DNA from: Streptomyces sp. NBC_01481
GTDB lineage: Bacteria > Actinomycetota > Actinomycetes > Streptomycetales > Streptomycetaceae
Direction of reading: 5' to 3'
Assembly (NCBI RefSeq): GCF_026339995.1
Contig: NZ_JAPEPT010000004.1
Location: forward strand, 434,001-498,000
Length of the DNA stretch: 64,000 bases
The position numbers and the translations under genes are program-made. Below the pieces are notes generated by a model. That model saw only the letters and a program-made list of their open reading frames with translations. It ran no database searches and was not told where the DNA came from. Below, piece by piece: positions 42,417 through 51,292 of this stretch (positions are counted from its first letter, which is position 1; each line of letters begins with the position of its first letter).

Positions 42417-43186
42417 GCGCCGCCTTCGCCCGGACCCGCCGCTCGGCGGCCACCGCACACGGCATGCCCGCGCCCGCCATCGCCCTGGACCGGGTCAGCA
42501 AGGCGTACCCGGGAGGCGTACGCGCCCTCGACGACGTGTCACTGACCGTGGAACGCGGCATGTTCCTCGCAGTGATGGGGCCTTCGGGCTCCGGCAAGAG
42601 CACGCTGATGCACTGCGCCGCCGGGCTGGACTCCCCGACGTCGGGGAGCGTCCGCATCGACGGCCACGAGATCGGCGGCCTGAACGAGACCCGCCGCACC
42701 GAACTGCGCCGGGAACGCGTCGGTTTCGTGTTCCAGGCGTACAACCTGATCCCCTCGCTCAGCATCGAGGACAACATCACGCTGCCGCTGCGGCTGGCGG
42801 GCCGCACCCCGGACCGCGACTGGGCGCGGACGCTCGTGGAGCGGGTCGGTCTTGCCGACCGGCTGGCGCACCGACCGGCCGAGCTCTCCGGCGGCCAGCA
42901 GCAACGAGCCGCAGTCGTACGGGCGTTGGTGGCCAAGCCGGCCGTCGTGTTCGCCGACGAGCCGACCGGCGCGCTGGATCTGCGCAGCGCCCACGAAGTT
43001 CTCGACCTGCTGCGGGATCTCGTCAGCGAACTCCACCAGACAGTGGTGATGGTCACCCACGATCCGGCGGCCGCGGCCCGCGCGCACCGGGTGCTGGTGA
43101 TGGCCGACGGCCGCGTGGTCGAGGCCCTCGACACACCCACCGCCCCCGAACTGGCCCGCCGTCTCGTCGCGCTGGGAGAGGTCTGA
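42413..43186 (+). CDS. ABC transporter ATPase (MacB/LolD/BceA type)
   Basis: 257 residues. Walker A GPSGSGKST, Q-loop VFQAYNLIPSLS, signature LSGGQQQR, Walker B VVFADEPTGALD and the switch His in VTHDPAAA. The ADEPTGALD spelling and the partner FtsX-like permease mark the MacB/BceA mechanotransmission class rather than an importer. ATG 42413 overlaps the preceding small gene; the permease starts 3 bp downstream. In Firmicutes and actinobacteria, such pairs often confer resistance to or signal cell-wall-active peptides (family knowledge). Confidence 0.95.
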   Translation: MSAAFARTRRSAATAHGMPAPAIALDRVSKAYPGGVRALDDVSLTVERGMFLAVMGPSGSGKSTLMHCAAGLDSPTSGSVRIDGHEIGGLNETRRTELRRERVGFVFQAYNLIPSLSIEDNITLPLRLAGRTPDRDWARTLVERVGLADRLAHRPAELSGGQQQRAAVVRALVAKPAVVFADEPTGALDLRSAHEVLDLLRDLVSELHQTVVMVTHDPAAAARAHRVLVMADGRVVEALDTPTAPELARRLVALGEV

Positions 43187-43189
43187 GTC

Positions 43190-45730
43190 ATGCTTCGTCT
43201 CGCGATACAGATGGTCAGGCACCGGATCACCGCGCTGATCGCCGTGGCCAGCGCGGTGCTCGGCGGCGCGGCCCTGATCACCGGCACCGGCGTACTGGCC
43301 GAGTCCGGCCTGCGCTCCCACCTGCCCGCCGGCCGTCTCGGCGGCGCGGCCGTCGTGGTCGCAGCGGACCAGGAGTTCCATCCGATCGGGGACCTGCCGA
43401 TCGCGCTTCCGGAGCGGCGTAGGGTCCCGGCCCGACTGGTCGGTGAACTGGCCGAGTTGCCGGGTGTCACAGCGACGGTCGGCGACATCAGCTTCCCCGC
43501 CGCCCTCGTCGACGCCCACGGACAGGTCGTATCGGCCGGGGATCCCCAGGCGGCGGGGCACGGCTGGTCCTCGACGCGGCTGCTGGACGGGACGCACGCC
43601 GACGGCCGCGGTCCGGCCGGTTCCGGCGAGGTCGCCGTGGACAGCGCGACCGCCGCAGCGGCGGGGGTGAGGGTGGGCGACCGGGTCCAGGTCGTCGCGG
43701 GCGCCCGGCCCGCTGCCGGTTACCGCGTCTCGGCGGTGGTCGACGCGCCGGGCGCCGGTGTCTTCTTCGCCGATGCGACGGCCGTACGACTGGCAGGGCG
43801 TGACGGCGGCTCGCACGCAGAAACCGTCGACCTGATCGGCCTGCGTACCGCACCCGGCGCCGAGGAACGGGTCGCCGCCGAAGTCCGTACGAAGCTGAAG
43901 GGCACGGGTCTTGAGGTGACGACGGGCGCGGGCCGCGGGGACCTCGTGTCGCCCGGCGCGGGCGCGTCCCGCTCGCTGCTGATCCTCCTCGCCGGTTCGC
44001 TCGCCGGGATCATCCTGCTGATCACCGGTTTCGTCATGGCGAGCGCGCTGGCGGTGTCGATCGCAGGGCAGCGCAGGGACCTGGCGCTGATGCGGGCCGT
44101 CGGCGCGACCCCGAAGCAGATCCGCCGCCTGGCCGCCGCCCAGTCCACCGTCGTCGCGGCCGTGGCCCTCGTACCCGGCGTGGCGCTCGGCTACCTGCTG
44201 GCCGGGCAGTTCCGCCGGCTGCTGGCGGACCGAGGGGTCATCCCGGCCGAACTCCCCCTGACCATCAGCCCGTTGCCCGCCCTCGCGACCGTCCTCCTGA
44301 TGGCAGCGGCCGTGCAGATCTCGGCCCGAGGCTCCGCGTGGCGCACCTCCCGGATGCCGGCCACCGAAGCGGTCGCCGAATCACGCAGCGAGCCGCGCAA
44401 TCCGTCGAGGATCCGGACGCGCATCGGCCTGCTGGTCATCGTCGCCGCAAGCACCATGTCGGTCCTGCCGCTCTTCTCCCGCACCGTCATCGGCGCGACG
44501 GCCACGTCCCTCGCGGGCATCCTCGGGGCGATCGGCCTGGCCCTGGCGGGCCCGGCCCTTGTCCGGGGCATCGGGAACGCGGCGGCCCGGCGCACACACT
44601 CCGGCGTCTCCGCCCCGACCTGGCTGGCGATGGCCAACGTCCGCGCCTACGCGCTGCGCAACGCGGGGATCGTCAGCACTCTGGCCATGGCGGTCGTGTT
44701 CGTCCTGACGTACACCCTCACCCAGACCACCGTGCTGGCCGCGACCGCGCACGACACCCGCACGGGCACACTCGCCCAGCAGCGCCTGAGCGCGCCGGGC
44801 CTGGGAGGACTGCCCGACGGCACGCTCGCCGCCGTACGGAACACGGCCGGTGTACGGGCGGCGGCCCCGGTCGGCACGACCACCGTGGTGTGGCCCTACA
44901 AGCAGTTCGGCGACACGGAGACCGAGTCCGGCTCCGCGATGATCCTCACGCCGGACGCGACGCATGTCCTCGACCTCGACGTACGGGAGGGCGGCCTGGA
45001 CCGTCTCACCGGCGCCACCGTCGCCGTGAGCAGCGATGTCGCCCGCTCGCGCTCCGCAGGAGTGGGCCATCGGGTGAACCTCGTCCTCGGTGACGGCGTA
45101 CGGGTCGTCGCCACGGTCGTCGCCGTCTACGCCCGCGGCCTCGGTTTCGGCACGGTCGTCCTCTCCCACGATCTGGCGGCCGGACACACCACGACGGGCC
45201 TCGACCAGAGCATCCTCATCCGCACCGACGGCACGGACAAGGCCCGGCAGGGGCTCACCGTCTTCGCCGCCTCTCGCCCCGGCCTCGCACTCGAGAACAC
45301 GGACGCCGGTTCCGTCGGCAGCTTGAAAGACGCCCCGCCCGAGGTGTGGATCAACCTGGTCACCATCGTGGTCCTGCTGGTCTACCTTCTCCTCAGCATC
45401 GCCAACAAGCTCGTCGCCGCCACCGCCCAGCGCCGGGTTGAGATCGGGGCCCTGCGCCTCAACGGCACCACACCACGTCAGATCCGCGCGATGATGCGAC
45501 GCGAGGCCGCCGTGACCGCCGCCACCGCGCTCACCACGGCCCTGCTGCTGTCCGCGCTGCCCCTCGCCCTCCTGGGCCAAGGGTTCCTCGGCCGCCCCTG
45601 GCCCGCGGGCCCCGTCTGGCTCCTGCCCGCGCTCGCGCTCACGGTCACCGTGACGGCCTTCCTCACCATCGAACTCCCGACCCGCCAGGCACTGCGTACG
45701 CCGCCTGCGGACGCCATCCGCGCACAGTGA
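43190..45730 (+). CDS. Large FtsX-like ABC permease
   Basis: 846 residues with the duplicated FtsX layout: an N-terminal helix, an extracellular region of about 230 residues (residues 40-260), three helices (LLILLAGSLAGIILLITGFVMASALAV and following), further helices near 400-450, a second extracellular region of about 250 residues and a C-terminal three-helix set (INLVTIVVLLVYLLLSIAN ... FLTIELPTRQAL). Cytoplasmic ALMRAVGATPKQIRRL and GALRLNGTTPRQIRAMMRRE are the two coupling-helix signatures. It works with the ATPase encoded upstream, probably not moving substrate through a classical pore. Confidence 0.94.
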   Translation: MLRLAIQMVRHRITALIAVASAVLGGAALITGTGVLAESGLRSHLPAGRLGGAAVVVAADQEFHPIGDLPIALPERRRVPARLVGELAELPGVTATVGDISFPAALVDAHGQVVSAGDPQAAGHGWSSTRLLDGTHADGRGPAGSGEVAVDSATAAAAGVRVGDRVQVVAGARPAAGYRVSAVVDAPGAGVFFADATAVRLAGRDGGSHAETVDLIGLRTAPGAEERVAAEVRTKLKGTGLEVTTGAGRGDLVSPGAGASRSLLILLAGSLAGIILLITGFVMASALAVSIAGQRRDLALMRAVGATPKQIRRLAAAQSTVVAAVALVPGVALGYLLAGQFRRLLADRGVIPAELPLTISPLPALATVLLMAAAVQISARGSAWRTSRMPATEAVAESRSEPRNPSRIRTRIGLLVIVAASTMSVLPLFSRTVIGATATSLAGILGAIGLALAGPALVRGIGNAAARRTHSGVSAPTWLAMANVRAYALRNAGIVSTLAMAVVFVLTYTLTQTTVLAATAHDTRTGTLAQQRLSAPGLGGLPDGTLAAVRNTAGVRAAAPVGTTTVVWPYKQFGDTETESGSAMILTPDATHVLDLDVREGGLDRLTGATVAVSSDVARSRSAGVGHRVNLVLGDGVRVVATVVAVYARGLGFGTVVLSHDLAAGHTTTGLDQSILIRTDGTDKARQGLTVFAASRPGLALENTDAGSVGSLKDAPPEVWINLVTIVVLLVYLLLSIANKLVAATAQRRVEIGALRLNGTTPRQIRAMMRREAAVTAATALTTALLLSALPLALLGQGFLGRPWPAGPVWLLPALALTVTVTAFLTIELPTRQALRTPPADAIRAQ

Positions 45731-45775
45731 ACGCCGCTCTCGGCCCGGCGGGCGTACCGGTCGCGGTCCGCACAG

Positions 45776-46171
45776 TCAGTCCGTCAAGGCGATCCACACA
45801 GCGAAGCCCAGGAAAACGATGCCGCCGATGAACAGGGACACCGGCGGCCCCACCAGGTGCCGCCACATGAGCACCCGAGCCGTCTGCGGGGCGTGGGGCA
45901 GATACACCACCCCCACCTCCCGCCCCGTCGCCAGCCCCAACCCGGTCCCCCGGGCCCGCGGTGCGAACTCCACCCGGTGGCCGTTCAGGTCGGTGAAGGC
46001 GATGACCGGCACCCACGTCGGGCCTTCGGAGTCGCTGGACCGCACGTTGTCGACCACGACGCCCTGCGTACGCGTCCCGTGCTGCCGCAACCGCCGTACC
46101 ACCACGGTCTCCCGCAGCGCGGCCCCAAGGACCAGCAGGGCGGCCGCCCCGCACGCCAGAGCAGCCAACAT
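45776..46171 (-). CDS. DUF3592 membrane protein
   Basis: 131 residues: an N-terminal helix (LAALACGAAALLVLGAAL), a beta-rich domain of the DUF3592 type (RTQGVVVDNVRSSDSEGPTWVPVIAFTDLNGHRVEFAP, GREVGVVYLPHAPQTARVLMW) and a C-terminal helix (VSLFIGGIVFLGFAVWIAL). Start ATG 46171 follows GAGGTGG. Function unknown. It is the same strand as the MFS operon (98-bp gap) and converges on the FtsX permease. Confidence 0.85.
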   Translation of the reverse strand: MLAALACGAAALLVLGAALRETVVVRRLRQHGTRTQGVVVDNVRSSDSEGPTWVPVIAFTDLNGHRVEFAPRARGTGLGLATGREVGVVYLPHAPQTARVLMWRHLVGPPVSLFIGGIVFLGFAVWIALTD

Positions 46172-46269
46172 GCCGCCACCTCTTCCTTGCTCACGCCTGT
46201 ATGAGCCTCGGACGCAAGAGACGCACTGACCTGGCGTTCGGTTGCGGCCCCGGCTGGGGCCGCCTGGAT

Positions 46270-47691
46270 TCACCTGCCGGTAAGAGGAACAGGCATGGAC
46301 TGCTCGGAGTCCACGTCGGCGGAGACACGTCCGGCGCCGCCGGGGGAGCGGCGGCCGGCGGTCACGGCGCTCAGGGCGAGGACGGCCAGCCCGCACCCGG
46401 CGATGATCCACCAGGCTGCTGCCCTCGCCCCGGCGCCGACCACACCACCGATCACCGCGATGCCGATCGCGGAGCCGACCTGCCGGCTGGTCGCGGCGAC
46501 CGCGGCGGCCACCCCGGCCCGGTCGCGCGGCAGGCCGGCGACCGCCGTGTCGGTGATCGGTGCGTTGACGAAGCCGAAGCCGAGGCCGAACAGCGCGTAG
46601 ACCAGGGCCAGCAGGACGTACGAGGGGTGAGCCGAGCGGGTGACGAGCACGGCCAGCACACCGCTGGCGGCGATACCGGCACCGGCGATCAGCAGCGGTA
46701 CCCGCGGGCCACGGCTGCCCACGATCCGCCCGGACAGCGGCGGGCACACCAGCGACAGCACCGCCATCGGCAGCATGCGCAGCCCGGCCTCCAGCGGGCT
46801 CAGCCCCAACTCCCCCTGCAGATAGAGCGCGTTGGCGAACAGGAAGCCGCCGAGTGCGGCGAACGCGAAGAGGGCTGTGAGGGTGGCCCCGCTGAAGGGC
46901 GCGCTGCGGAAGAGCCGCGGGTCGATCAGCGGTTCGGCGCGCCGGTTCTCGTACGGAACGAGCCCGCCCAGCGCGCCCGCCGCCGCGATCAGACAGGCCA
47001 CGATCAGCGGTGAGGTCCAGCCCTTGCCGGGAGCCTCGATGGCGGCGTACGTCAGCGCGCCGAGCAGGACGATCACCAGCAGCTGCCCCACCGGGTCCGC
47101 GCGGCGGGCCCGTGCCGCGCGGGACTCGGGGACGAACAGCGCGGTGAGGATCAGCGCGGCCAGCCCGATCGGCACGTTCAGCCAGAACACCGACCGCCAA
47201 CCGACCGACTGCACCAGTACGCCGCCGATGACCGGCCCGGCCGCCATGCTGATGCCGACCACTCCACCCCACACGCCGATCGCCCGGGCCCGTTCCCGGG
47301 GCTCCGGGAAGGTGTTGGTGAGGATGGCCATGGCGACCGGGGTGAGCATGGAACCGCCGACCGCCTGCACCATGCGGAAGACCACCAGCCACCCCGTGGT
47401 CGGCGCCAGACTGCACAGCGCCGAAGCGGCGGTGAAGAGCACCAGACCGAGCTGGAAGATCCGTCGCCGCCCGACGCGGTCGGCCGTGGAGCCGGCCAGG
47501 GTCAGCAGCGCGGCCAGCACGATGGCGTACGCGTCCAGCGTCCATTGCAGGCCGGAGACGGAGGAGTGAAGGTCCTGCTGCATCGAGGGCAGGGCGACGT
47601 TGAGGATGGTGGTGTCGAGGCTGACGAGCAGGACGCTCAGGCAGCAGACGGCCAGGACCAACGTCCGTCGGCCGTCGCGGGGTCGGTGCAC
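46270..47691 (-). CDS. MFS multidrug efflux transporter (DHA2/EmrB-QacA)
   Basis: 473 residues, about 14 transmembrane helices. Motif C/D1-like SLDTTILNVALPSMQQDL in helix 1, WTLDAYAIVLAALLTLAGSTADRVGRRRIF (motif A) and GPVIGGVLVQSVGWRSVFWLNVPIG (antiporter motif C) are textbook DHA2. A proton-coupled drug or metabolite exporter. GTG 47691 has a ribosome site 7 nt upstream. Third gene of the cupin/hydrolase/MFS operon, 12 bp after the hydrolase stop, and probably under the divergent TetR repressor. Confidence 0.94.
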   Translation of the reverse strand: MHRPRDGRRTLVLAVCCLSVLLVSLDTTILNVALPSMQQDLHSSVSGLQWTLDAYAIVLAALLTLAGSTADRVGRRRIFQLGLVLFTAASALCSLAPTTGWLVVFRMVQAVGGSMLTPVAMAILTNTFPEPRERARAIGVWGGVVGISMAAGPVIGGVLVQSVGWRSVFWLNVPIGLAALILTALFVPESRAARARRADPVGQLLVIVLLGALTYAAIEAPGKGWTSPLIVACLIAAAGALGGLVPYENRRAEPLIDPRLFRSAPFSGATLTALFAFAALGGFLFANALYLQGELGLSPLEAGLRMLPMAVLSLVCPPLSGRIVGSRGPRVPLLIAGAGIAASGVLAVLVTRSAHPSYVLLALVYALFGLGFGFVNAPITDTAVAGLPRDRAGVAAAVAATSRQVGSAIGIAVIGGVVGAGARAAAWWIIAGCGLAVLALSAVTAGRRSPGGAGRVSADVDSEQSMPVPLTGR

Positions 47692-47703
47692 GGGCGCTTC
47701 CCT

Positions 47704-48503
47704 TCAGGGCCGGTTCGTGGCGCGCGAATCGGCGAAGTCCCAGACCACGGCGAGGAGTTGCTCGGGAGTCTCGATCTGGGGCATGTGCCCGGTGCGGTGG
47801 AGCAGCTCGAACCGGGCCTCCGGCATGGCCGCCGCGTAGGCGCGTCCGTATGCGGCGTCGACGACCTCGTCGCTCTCGCCCCACACGACGAGGGCCGGGT
47901 GCGTGACCTTGGCCAGCCGCTCGCGGAGGGTGGGGTCTTCCATGACGTACGGCCCGGAGTAGACCTGCAGTGCGGCGCGGTTGGCGGCCATGACGGCGCG
48001 GGCGGCGTCCGGGAGGGTGGCGGGGTCGACGGCGAACTTCGCGGGGTCGTGGAAGGCGAGCCGCGACAGCTCGGCGGGGGTGAGCGAGGAGGTGTCGGCG
48101 ATGGGGTGGCCGGGGACCTTGATGCCGACGGCGTTGAGGAGGGCGACGCTGCTGATCCGGTCGCTGCCGAGCAGGGCCAGTTCGGCGGCGATCCAGCCGC
48201 CGATGGAGTTGCCGACGACGGTGACGTCCGTGAGGCCGAGTTCGTCGAGCAGCCGTATGTAGGACTGGGCGAGGGTGGCGACGTCGGTCAGCCAGTCGGG
48301 CCGGGCGGTGCCGCCGAAGCCGGGGTGTACAGGGGTGATGACCCGGGCCGGCCGCAGTTCGGCGAGCAGCCCGGCAAACGGCGCGACGGTCTGCGGACCG
48401 CCGCCGCCGTGGAGTAGCAGGAAGGGGTGGCCCTGTCCCTGGTCGTCGACGGCACGTCGAGGTCGCCGGAGGCGAGGGAGAGGGTGTGGACGGTGCTGGT
48501 CAT
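47704..48503 (-). pseudogene. Alpha/beta hydrolase gene with a one-base frameshift near its 5' end
   Basis: The C-terminal 250 residues are a normal alpha/beta hydrolase: HGGGGPQ oxyanion loop, nucleophile Ser in VGNSIGGW, Asp in VWGESDEV and His in HRTGHMPQIE. The proper start MTSTVHTLSLASGDLDV (ATG 48503) is in another frame. The frames join if one G is restored near 48451-48455 (coding strand GACGTGCCGTC becoming GACGTGGCCGTC, giving DVAVDDQGQGHPF). So the gene is either a recent frameshift mutant or a sequencing error. In-frame initiation further down would lose the first strand. It sits between the cupin and MFS genes. Confidence 0.85.
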
Positions 48504-48525
48504 GAAGTGTCCTCAAGGGGTTGAG

Positions 48526-48579
48526 CGGTCAGAAGACTGGGCGGTCAGAAGCTTTGCGGTCAGAGGGCTGGACGGTCAG
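48526..48579 (-). repeat. Four imperfect 15-16-bp tandem repeats between cupin and hydrolase genes
   Basis: The heptamer CGGTCAG (CTGACCG on the coding strand) recurs at 48526, 48542, 48557 and 48573, spaced 16, 15 and 16 bp, with 8-9 variable bases between. The last copy overlaps the cupin stop codon. Each unit contains TGA in the coding strand. Origin may be stop-region duplication; a role in mRNA processing or protein binding is possible. Confidence 0.75.
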
Positions 48580-49034
48580 GCGAAGTCGGTCGCGGGAACA
48601 GTGGCGTAACGGCTCATCACCTCGACGGTCGACTCGGCGTTCATCTCCCGGCCGCCGGCGATCATGTCCCTCAGGTCGCGGAAGTACTGCACGTACAGGT
48701 CGGGCGTGAAGGTGTTGAGCATCACCGCCGGCTCGTCGCCGGGGTTCGCGAAGGTGTGCGGAGCGCCGGGCGGGATCATCGCGAGCGTGCCGGCCGGGGC
48801 GACGTGAGTGGTCTTGCCGACGGTGAAGTGCACGGTGCCGGAGACGACGTAGAAGCCCTCGTCGTGCTGGGCGTGACGGTGCTGCGGCGGGCCTTCGGTG
48901 TGCGGGGCGAGGGTGATCTCACCGATCCCGATCCGGTGCCCGGTGGTGCTGCCGTCCTCGAGGATGCGCATCTGGGTCGGGCCCAGACGGATCGTCTCGC
49001 CGCCGTCCGGGCCGACCACGGAAACCTCGTTCAT
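48576..49034 (-). CDS. Cupin-domain protein
   Basis: 152 residues from ATG 49034, with GGAGG 5 nt upstream. One cupin barrel: motif 1 PPQHRHAQHDEGFYVVSGTVHF (His, His, Glu metal ligands) and motif 2 IPPGAPHTFANPGDEPAVML (His). The C-terminal tail resembles quercetin-dioxygenase-like cupins (FTPDLYVQYFRDLRDMIAGG). Probably a metal-dependent dioxygenase or small-molecule binder. First gene of the operon facing the TetR gene; the palindrome 49058-49073 is 24 bp upstream of its start. Confidence 0.9.
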   Translation of the reverse strand: MNEVSVVGPDGGETIRLGPTQMRILEDGSTTGHRIGIGEITLAPHTEGPPQHRHAQHDEGFYVVSGTVHFTVGKTTHVAPAGTLAMIPPGAPHTFANPGDEPAVMLNTFTPDLYVQYFRDLRDMIAGGREMNAESTVEVMSRYATVPATDFA

Positions 49035-49057
49035 TGCCGCCTCCTTCACGTCCTTCA

Positions 49058-49073
49058 TGAGAGCCTGCTCTCA
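49058..49073. promoter_or_regulatory. Probable TetR operator
   Basis: TGAGAGCCTGCTCTCA has perfect 6-bp arms, TGAGAG / CTCTCA, around CCTG. It sits in the 156-bp divergent spacer, close to the cupin start, where a repressor would block that operon. A partial half-site (GAGAGTGAG) occurs near 49121. Confidence 0.68.
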
Positions 49074-49190
49074 CGAGCGTAGGGGGCCAACCCTCGTTAT
49101 GCAAGTGAACTCTTACGACGAGAGTGAGCGGTGATAAGGTGCCCGCGGAGGGACGGCAGGAATGAGCGGGAATGGGGACGTGACGTACCG

Positions 49191-49805
49191 ATGGCGACGA
49201 CACAGACGGACACCGGCCGCAGCAACCAGAAGAAGCGCACGCGTACGGCGATCGTCGATGCGGCCCGCGAGCTCATCGGCGCGGGCGGCGAAGTGACCAT
49301 GCCCGCGATCGCCCGCGCGGCCCTGGTCTCCGACGCCACCGCCTACCGGTACTTCCCGGACCTCCCGTCGCTGATCGGCGAGGCTCTCGCCGGCGTGTGG
49401 CCCGCCCCCGCCGACGCACTCCGCCCGGTCGCCGATTCCCGCGACCCCGTCGAACGTGTCGCCTTCGCCTGTGAGTTCCTGCTCCGCGGCGTTCTCGTCC
49501 GCCAGGGCGCGGTGCGCGCGATGATCGCCGCCACCATCACCCGCCCCGAGGCGGCGAGGGAGCGGCCCGGCATCCGCTTCGGCCTCATCGACCACGCGCT
49601 TCTGCCCCTGGAGGACACGCTGGGGGCGACAGATCCGGACGCGTTCGCCCAGCTCAAGCGGGACCTCGCGGTGGTCGTCAGCGCGGAAGCCCTGTTCAGC
49701 CTCACCGATTTGTGCGGGCTCGCCCCCGACGAGGCCGTCGCCAGCGCCGTACGAACCGCGACGACCCTCACCGAGGCCGCGGTGCGCGCGGCCTCGCAGG
49801 GGTGA
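49191..49805 (+). CDS. TetR-family transcriptional repressor
   Basis: 204 residues from ATG 49191. N-terminal TetR HTH: RTRTAIVDAARELIGAGGEVTMPAIARAALVSDATAYRYFPDLPSLIGEAL (residues about 14-64). The C-terminal ligand-binding half is helical and unclassified. Divergent from the cupin/hydrolase/MFS operon with a palindrome in between, the standard arrangement for a drug- or metabolite-responsive repressor of an efflux and detoxification operon. Autoregulation is likely but inferred. Confidence 0.93.
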   Translation: MATTQTDTGRSNQKKRTRTAIVDAARELIGAGGEVTMPAIARAALVSDATAYRYFPDLPSLIGEALAGVWPAPADALRPVADSRDPVERVAFACEFLLRGVLVRQGAVRAMIAATITRPEAARERPGIRFGLIDHALLPLEDTLGATDPDAFAQLKRDLAVVVSAEALFSLTDLCGLAPDEAVASAVRTATTLTEAAVRAASQG

Positions 49806-49899
49806 AACGGAGCCGGGCGGCCGGTCGGACAGACATCACGCCGCTACAAGGACGCGTCCTGGCACACGTCCCGCGCGCACGGCGGGTCGGCCGCAGGGG

Positions 49900-50304
49900 C
49901 TACTTCCACTCGAAGACCTTACCCGCCACCTTTCCTTCCTCGGTCGTGTCGAACTCGAACACGCCCACGACCCCTACGAGGTCCGCGAACTTGGCTGCGG
50001 CAGTCTCGTAGAAGATGGCGCCCCGCCAGTTCACTCCGCCGGTGTCGGTGAAGTGACCGACGCCCTGACCGTGCCAGGTGACCGTCTCTCCCTCATTGGT
50101 CATGATGATCCCTTGGCCGTCGCCGACGAGCGTGCCGTCGGGCCGTACGAACGACTCGTACGTCCCGATGTCCCTGACCGCCGCGTTCAGCAGCGTGCCC
50201 ACCGCCTGGAAGGAGACTTCCATCGCGGGCTGGCCGTTGTCGCTGGGCAGGACACGCATTGCGGTGGTCTCGCCCAGTTCTTCGCCGAGCAGATCGCCGA
50301 GCAT
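49900..50304 (-). CDS. Small beta-rich hypothetical protein
   Basis: 134 residues from ATG 50304, GAGGAG 8 nt upstream. The sequence alternates in short strands (YESFVRPDGTLVGDGQGIIMTNEGETVTWHGQGVGHFTDTGGVNWRGAIFYET, FEFDTTEEGKVAGKVFEW), suggesting a beta-barrel of the lipocalin or allene-oxide-cyclase style. No signal peptide. No recognised active-site residues. Monocistronic; neighbours unrelated. Confidence 0.75.
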   Translation of the reverse strand: MLGDLLGEELGETTAMRVLPSDNGQPAMEVSFQAVGTLLNAAVRDIGTYESFVRPDGTLVGDGQGIIMTNEGETVTWHGQGVGHFTDTGGVNWRGAIFYETAAAKFADLVGVVGVFEFDTTEEGKVAGKVFEWK

Positions 50305-50543
50305 GATCGGACTCCTCTCGAAACCCTCTCGGAACTCCTGATCCGCCCCCTCATCCCGGACTACGCCGGAAGCCTCCCGCCGTCAAGCGGAGGCCGACGG
50401 GAGCCGACGGCGGCCGCGTCCCCCGGCACCACCTTCCCTGGCGGCTGTTACGGAACCGTCTTCCTTTCGCGTGCAACTACCGGGTCCCCATGACCGTCTA
50501 CCAGGCGGAACTCGGACTACGCACGGACAAGGAGCCGACAGAC

Positions 50544-51239
50544 GTGGGGGACATTCGCCGACGAGGAGTCGTCGCACTCGGGATCACCGCGCTGGTGACC
50601 CCGTTCACTCTGGCCATGGGGACCACGACCGCTCAGGCGGCGTCGTGTACGACGCAGACAGGGCCGTACCAGAAGCAGGTCGAGAAGTTCCTCGGACGCC
50701 CGGTGGACGGAAAGCAGTCGGCCGCCGACTGCAGGGCGATCCAGGCCTTCCAGACGAAGCATTCGATCAGCCCGAACGCGGGTCTGGCGGGGCCCATCAC
50801 CTGGGGCGTCATGGATCTGATGAACAAGCAGAAGGCCGTCGGGAAGAACCCGAACAGGTCAGGCAAGTGCCCGGTGAACAAGGGCCGCATCGCCTGCGTC
50901 GACCTGACGCTCCAGCTGAGCTGGGTCCAGGACGGCAGCAAGCTGGTGTACGGACCGGTGGCGGTACGTACCGGCCGCGACGGTTACGAGACCCGCACCG
51001 GCCTGAAGAAGATCTACCTGCGGGACATCGACCACGTGTCGAGCCTGTACAACGTGCCGATGCCCTACAGCCAGTTCATCGACGGGGGCCAGGCCTTCCA
51101 CTCCGTGGGCATCAGCGTCTGGGCACCGCCCGGCTCGCACGGGTGCGTGAACATGACCAAGAGCGACGCTGCCAAGTACTGGAGCCTGCTCCGCAACGGC
51201 GACGACGTCTTCGTCTACGGCCGCAAGCCCGGAACCTGA
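50544..51239 (+). CDS. Secreted L,D-transpeptidase (YkuD) with peptidoglycan-binding domain
   Basis: 231 residues from GTG 50544, GGAG 9 nt upstream. The twin-arginine-like leader DIRRRGVVALGITALVTPFTLAMG ends near AQA. Next is a PG_binding_1-like domain (YQKQVEKFLGRPVDGKQSAADCRAIQAFQTKHSI) and the YkuD catalytic domain with His and Cys in PPGSHGCVNM (His199, Cys201). It cross-links or modifies peptidoglycan stems outside the membrane. The three consecutive Arg allow Tat export. A frame extension upstream to 50490 lacks a good ribosome site. Confidence 0.93.
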   Translation: MGDIRRRGVVALGITALVTPFTLAMGTTTAQAASCTTQTGPYQKQVEKFLGRPVDGKQSAADCRAIQAFQTKHSISPNAGLAGPITWGVMDLMNKQKAVGKNPNRSGKCPVNKGRIACVDLTLQLSWVQDGSKLVYGPVAVRTGRDGYETRTGLKKIYLRDIDHVSSLYNVPMPYSQFIDGGQAFHSVGISVWAPPGSHGCVNMTKSDAAKYWSLLRNGDDVFVYGRKPGT

Positions 51240-51255
51240 CCCGCTCGCACAATCT

Positions 51256-51292
51256 CCGGCGGGTGGCGACCGTGACGGTCGCGGCCCGCCGG
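51256..51292 (+). terminator. Terminator after L,D-transpeptidase
   Basis: Stem of two paired blocks: CCGGCGGG with CCCGCCGG, and GCGACCG with CGGTCGC, separated by a 2-base internal mismatch; the loop is TGA. It starts 17 bp after the stop codon. Confidence 0.7.
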
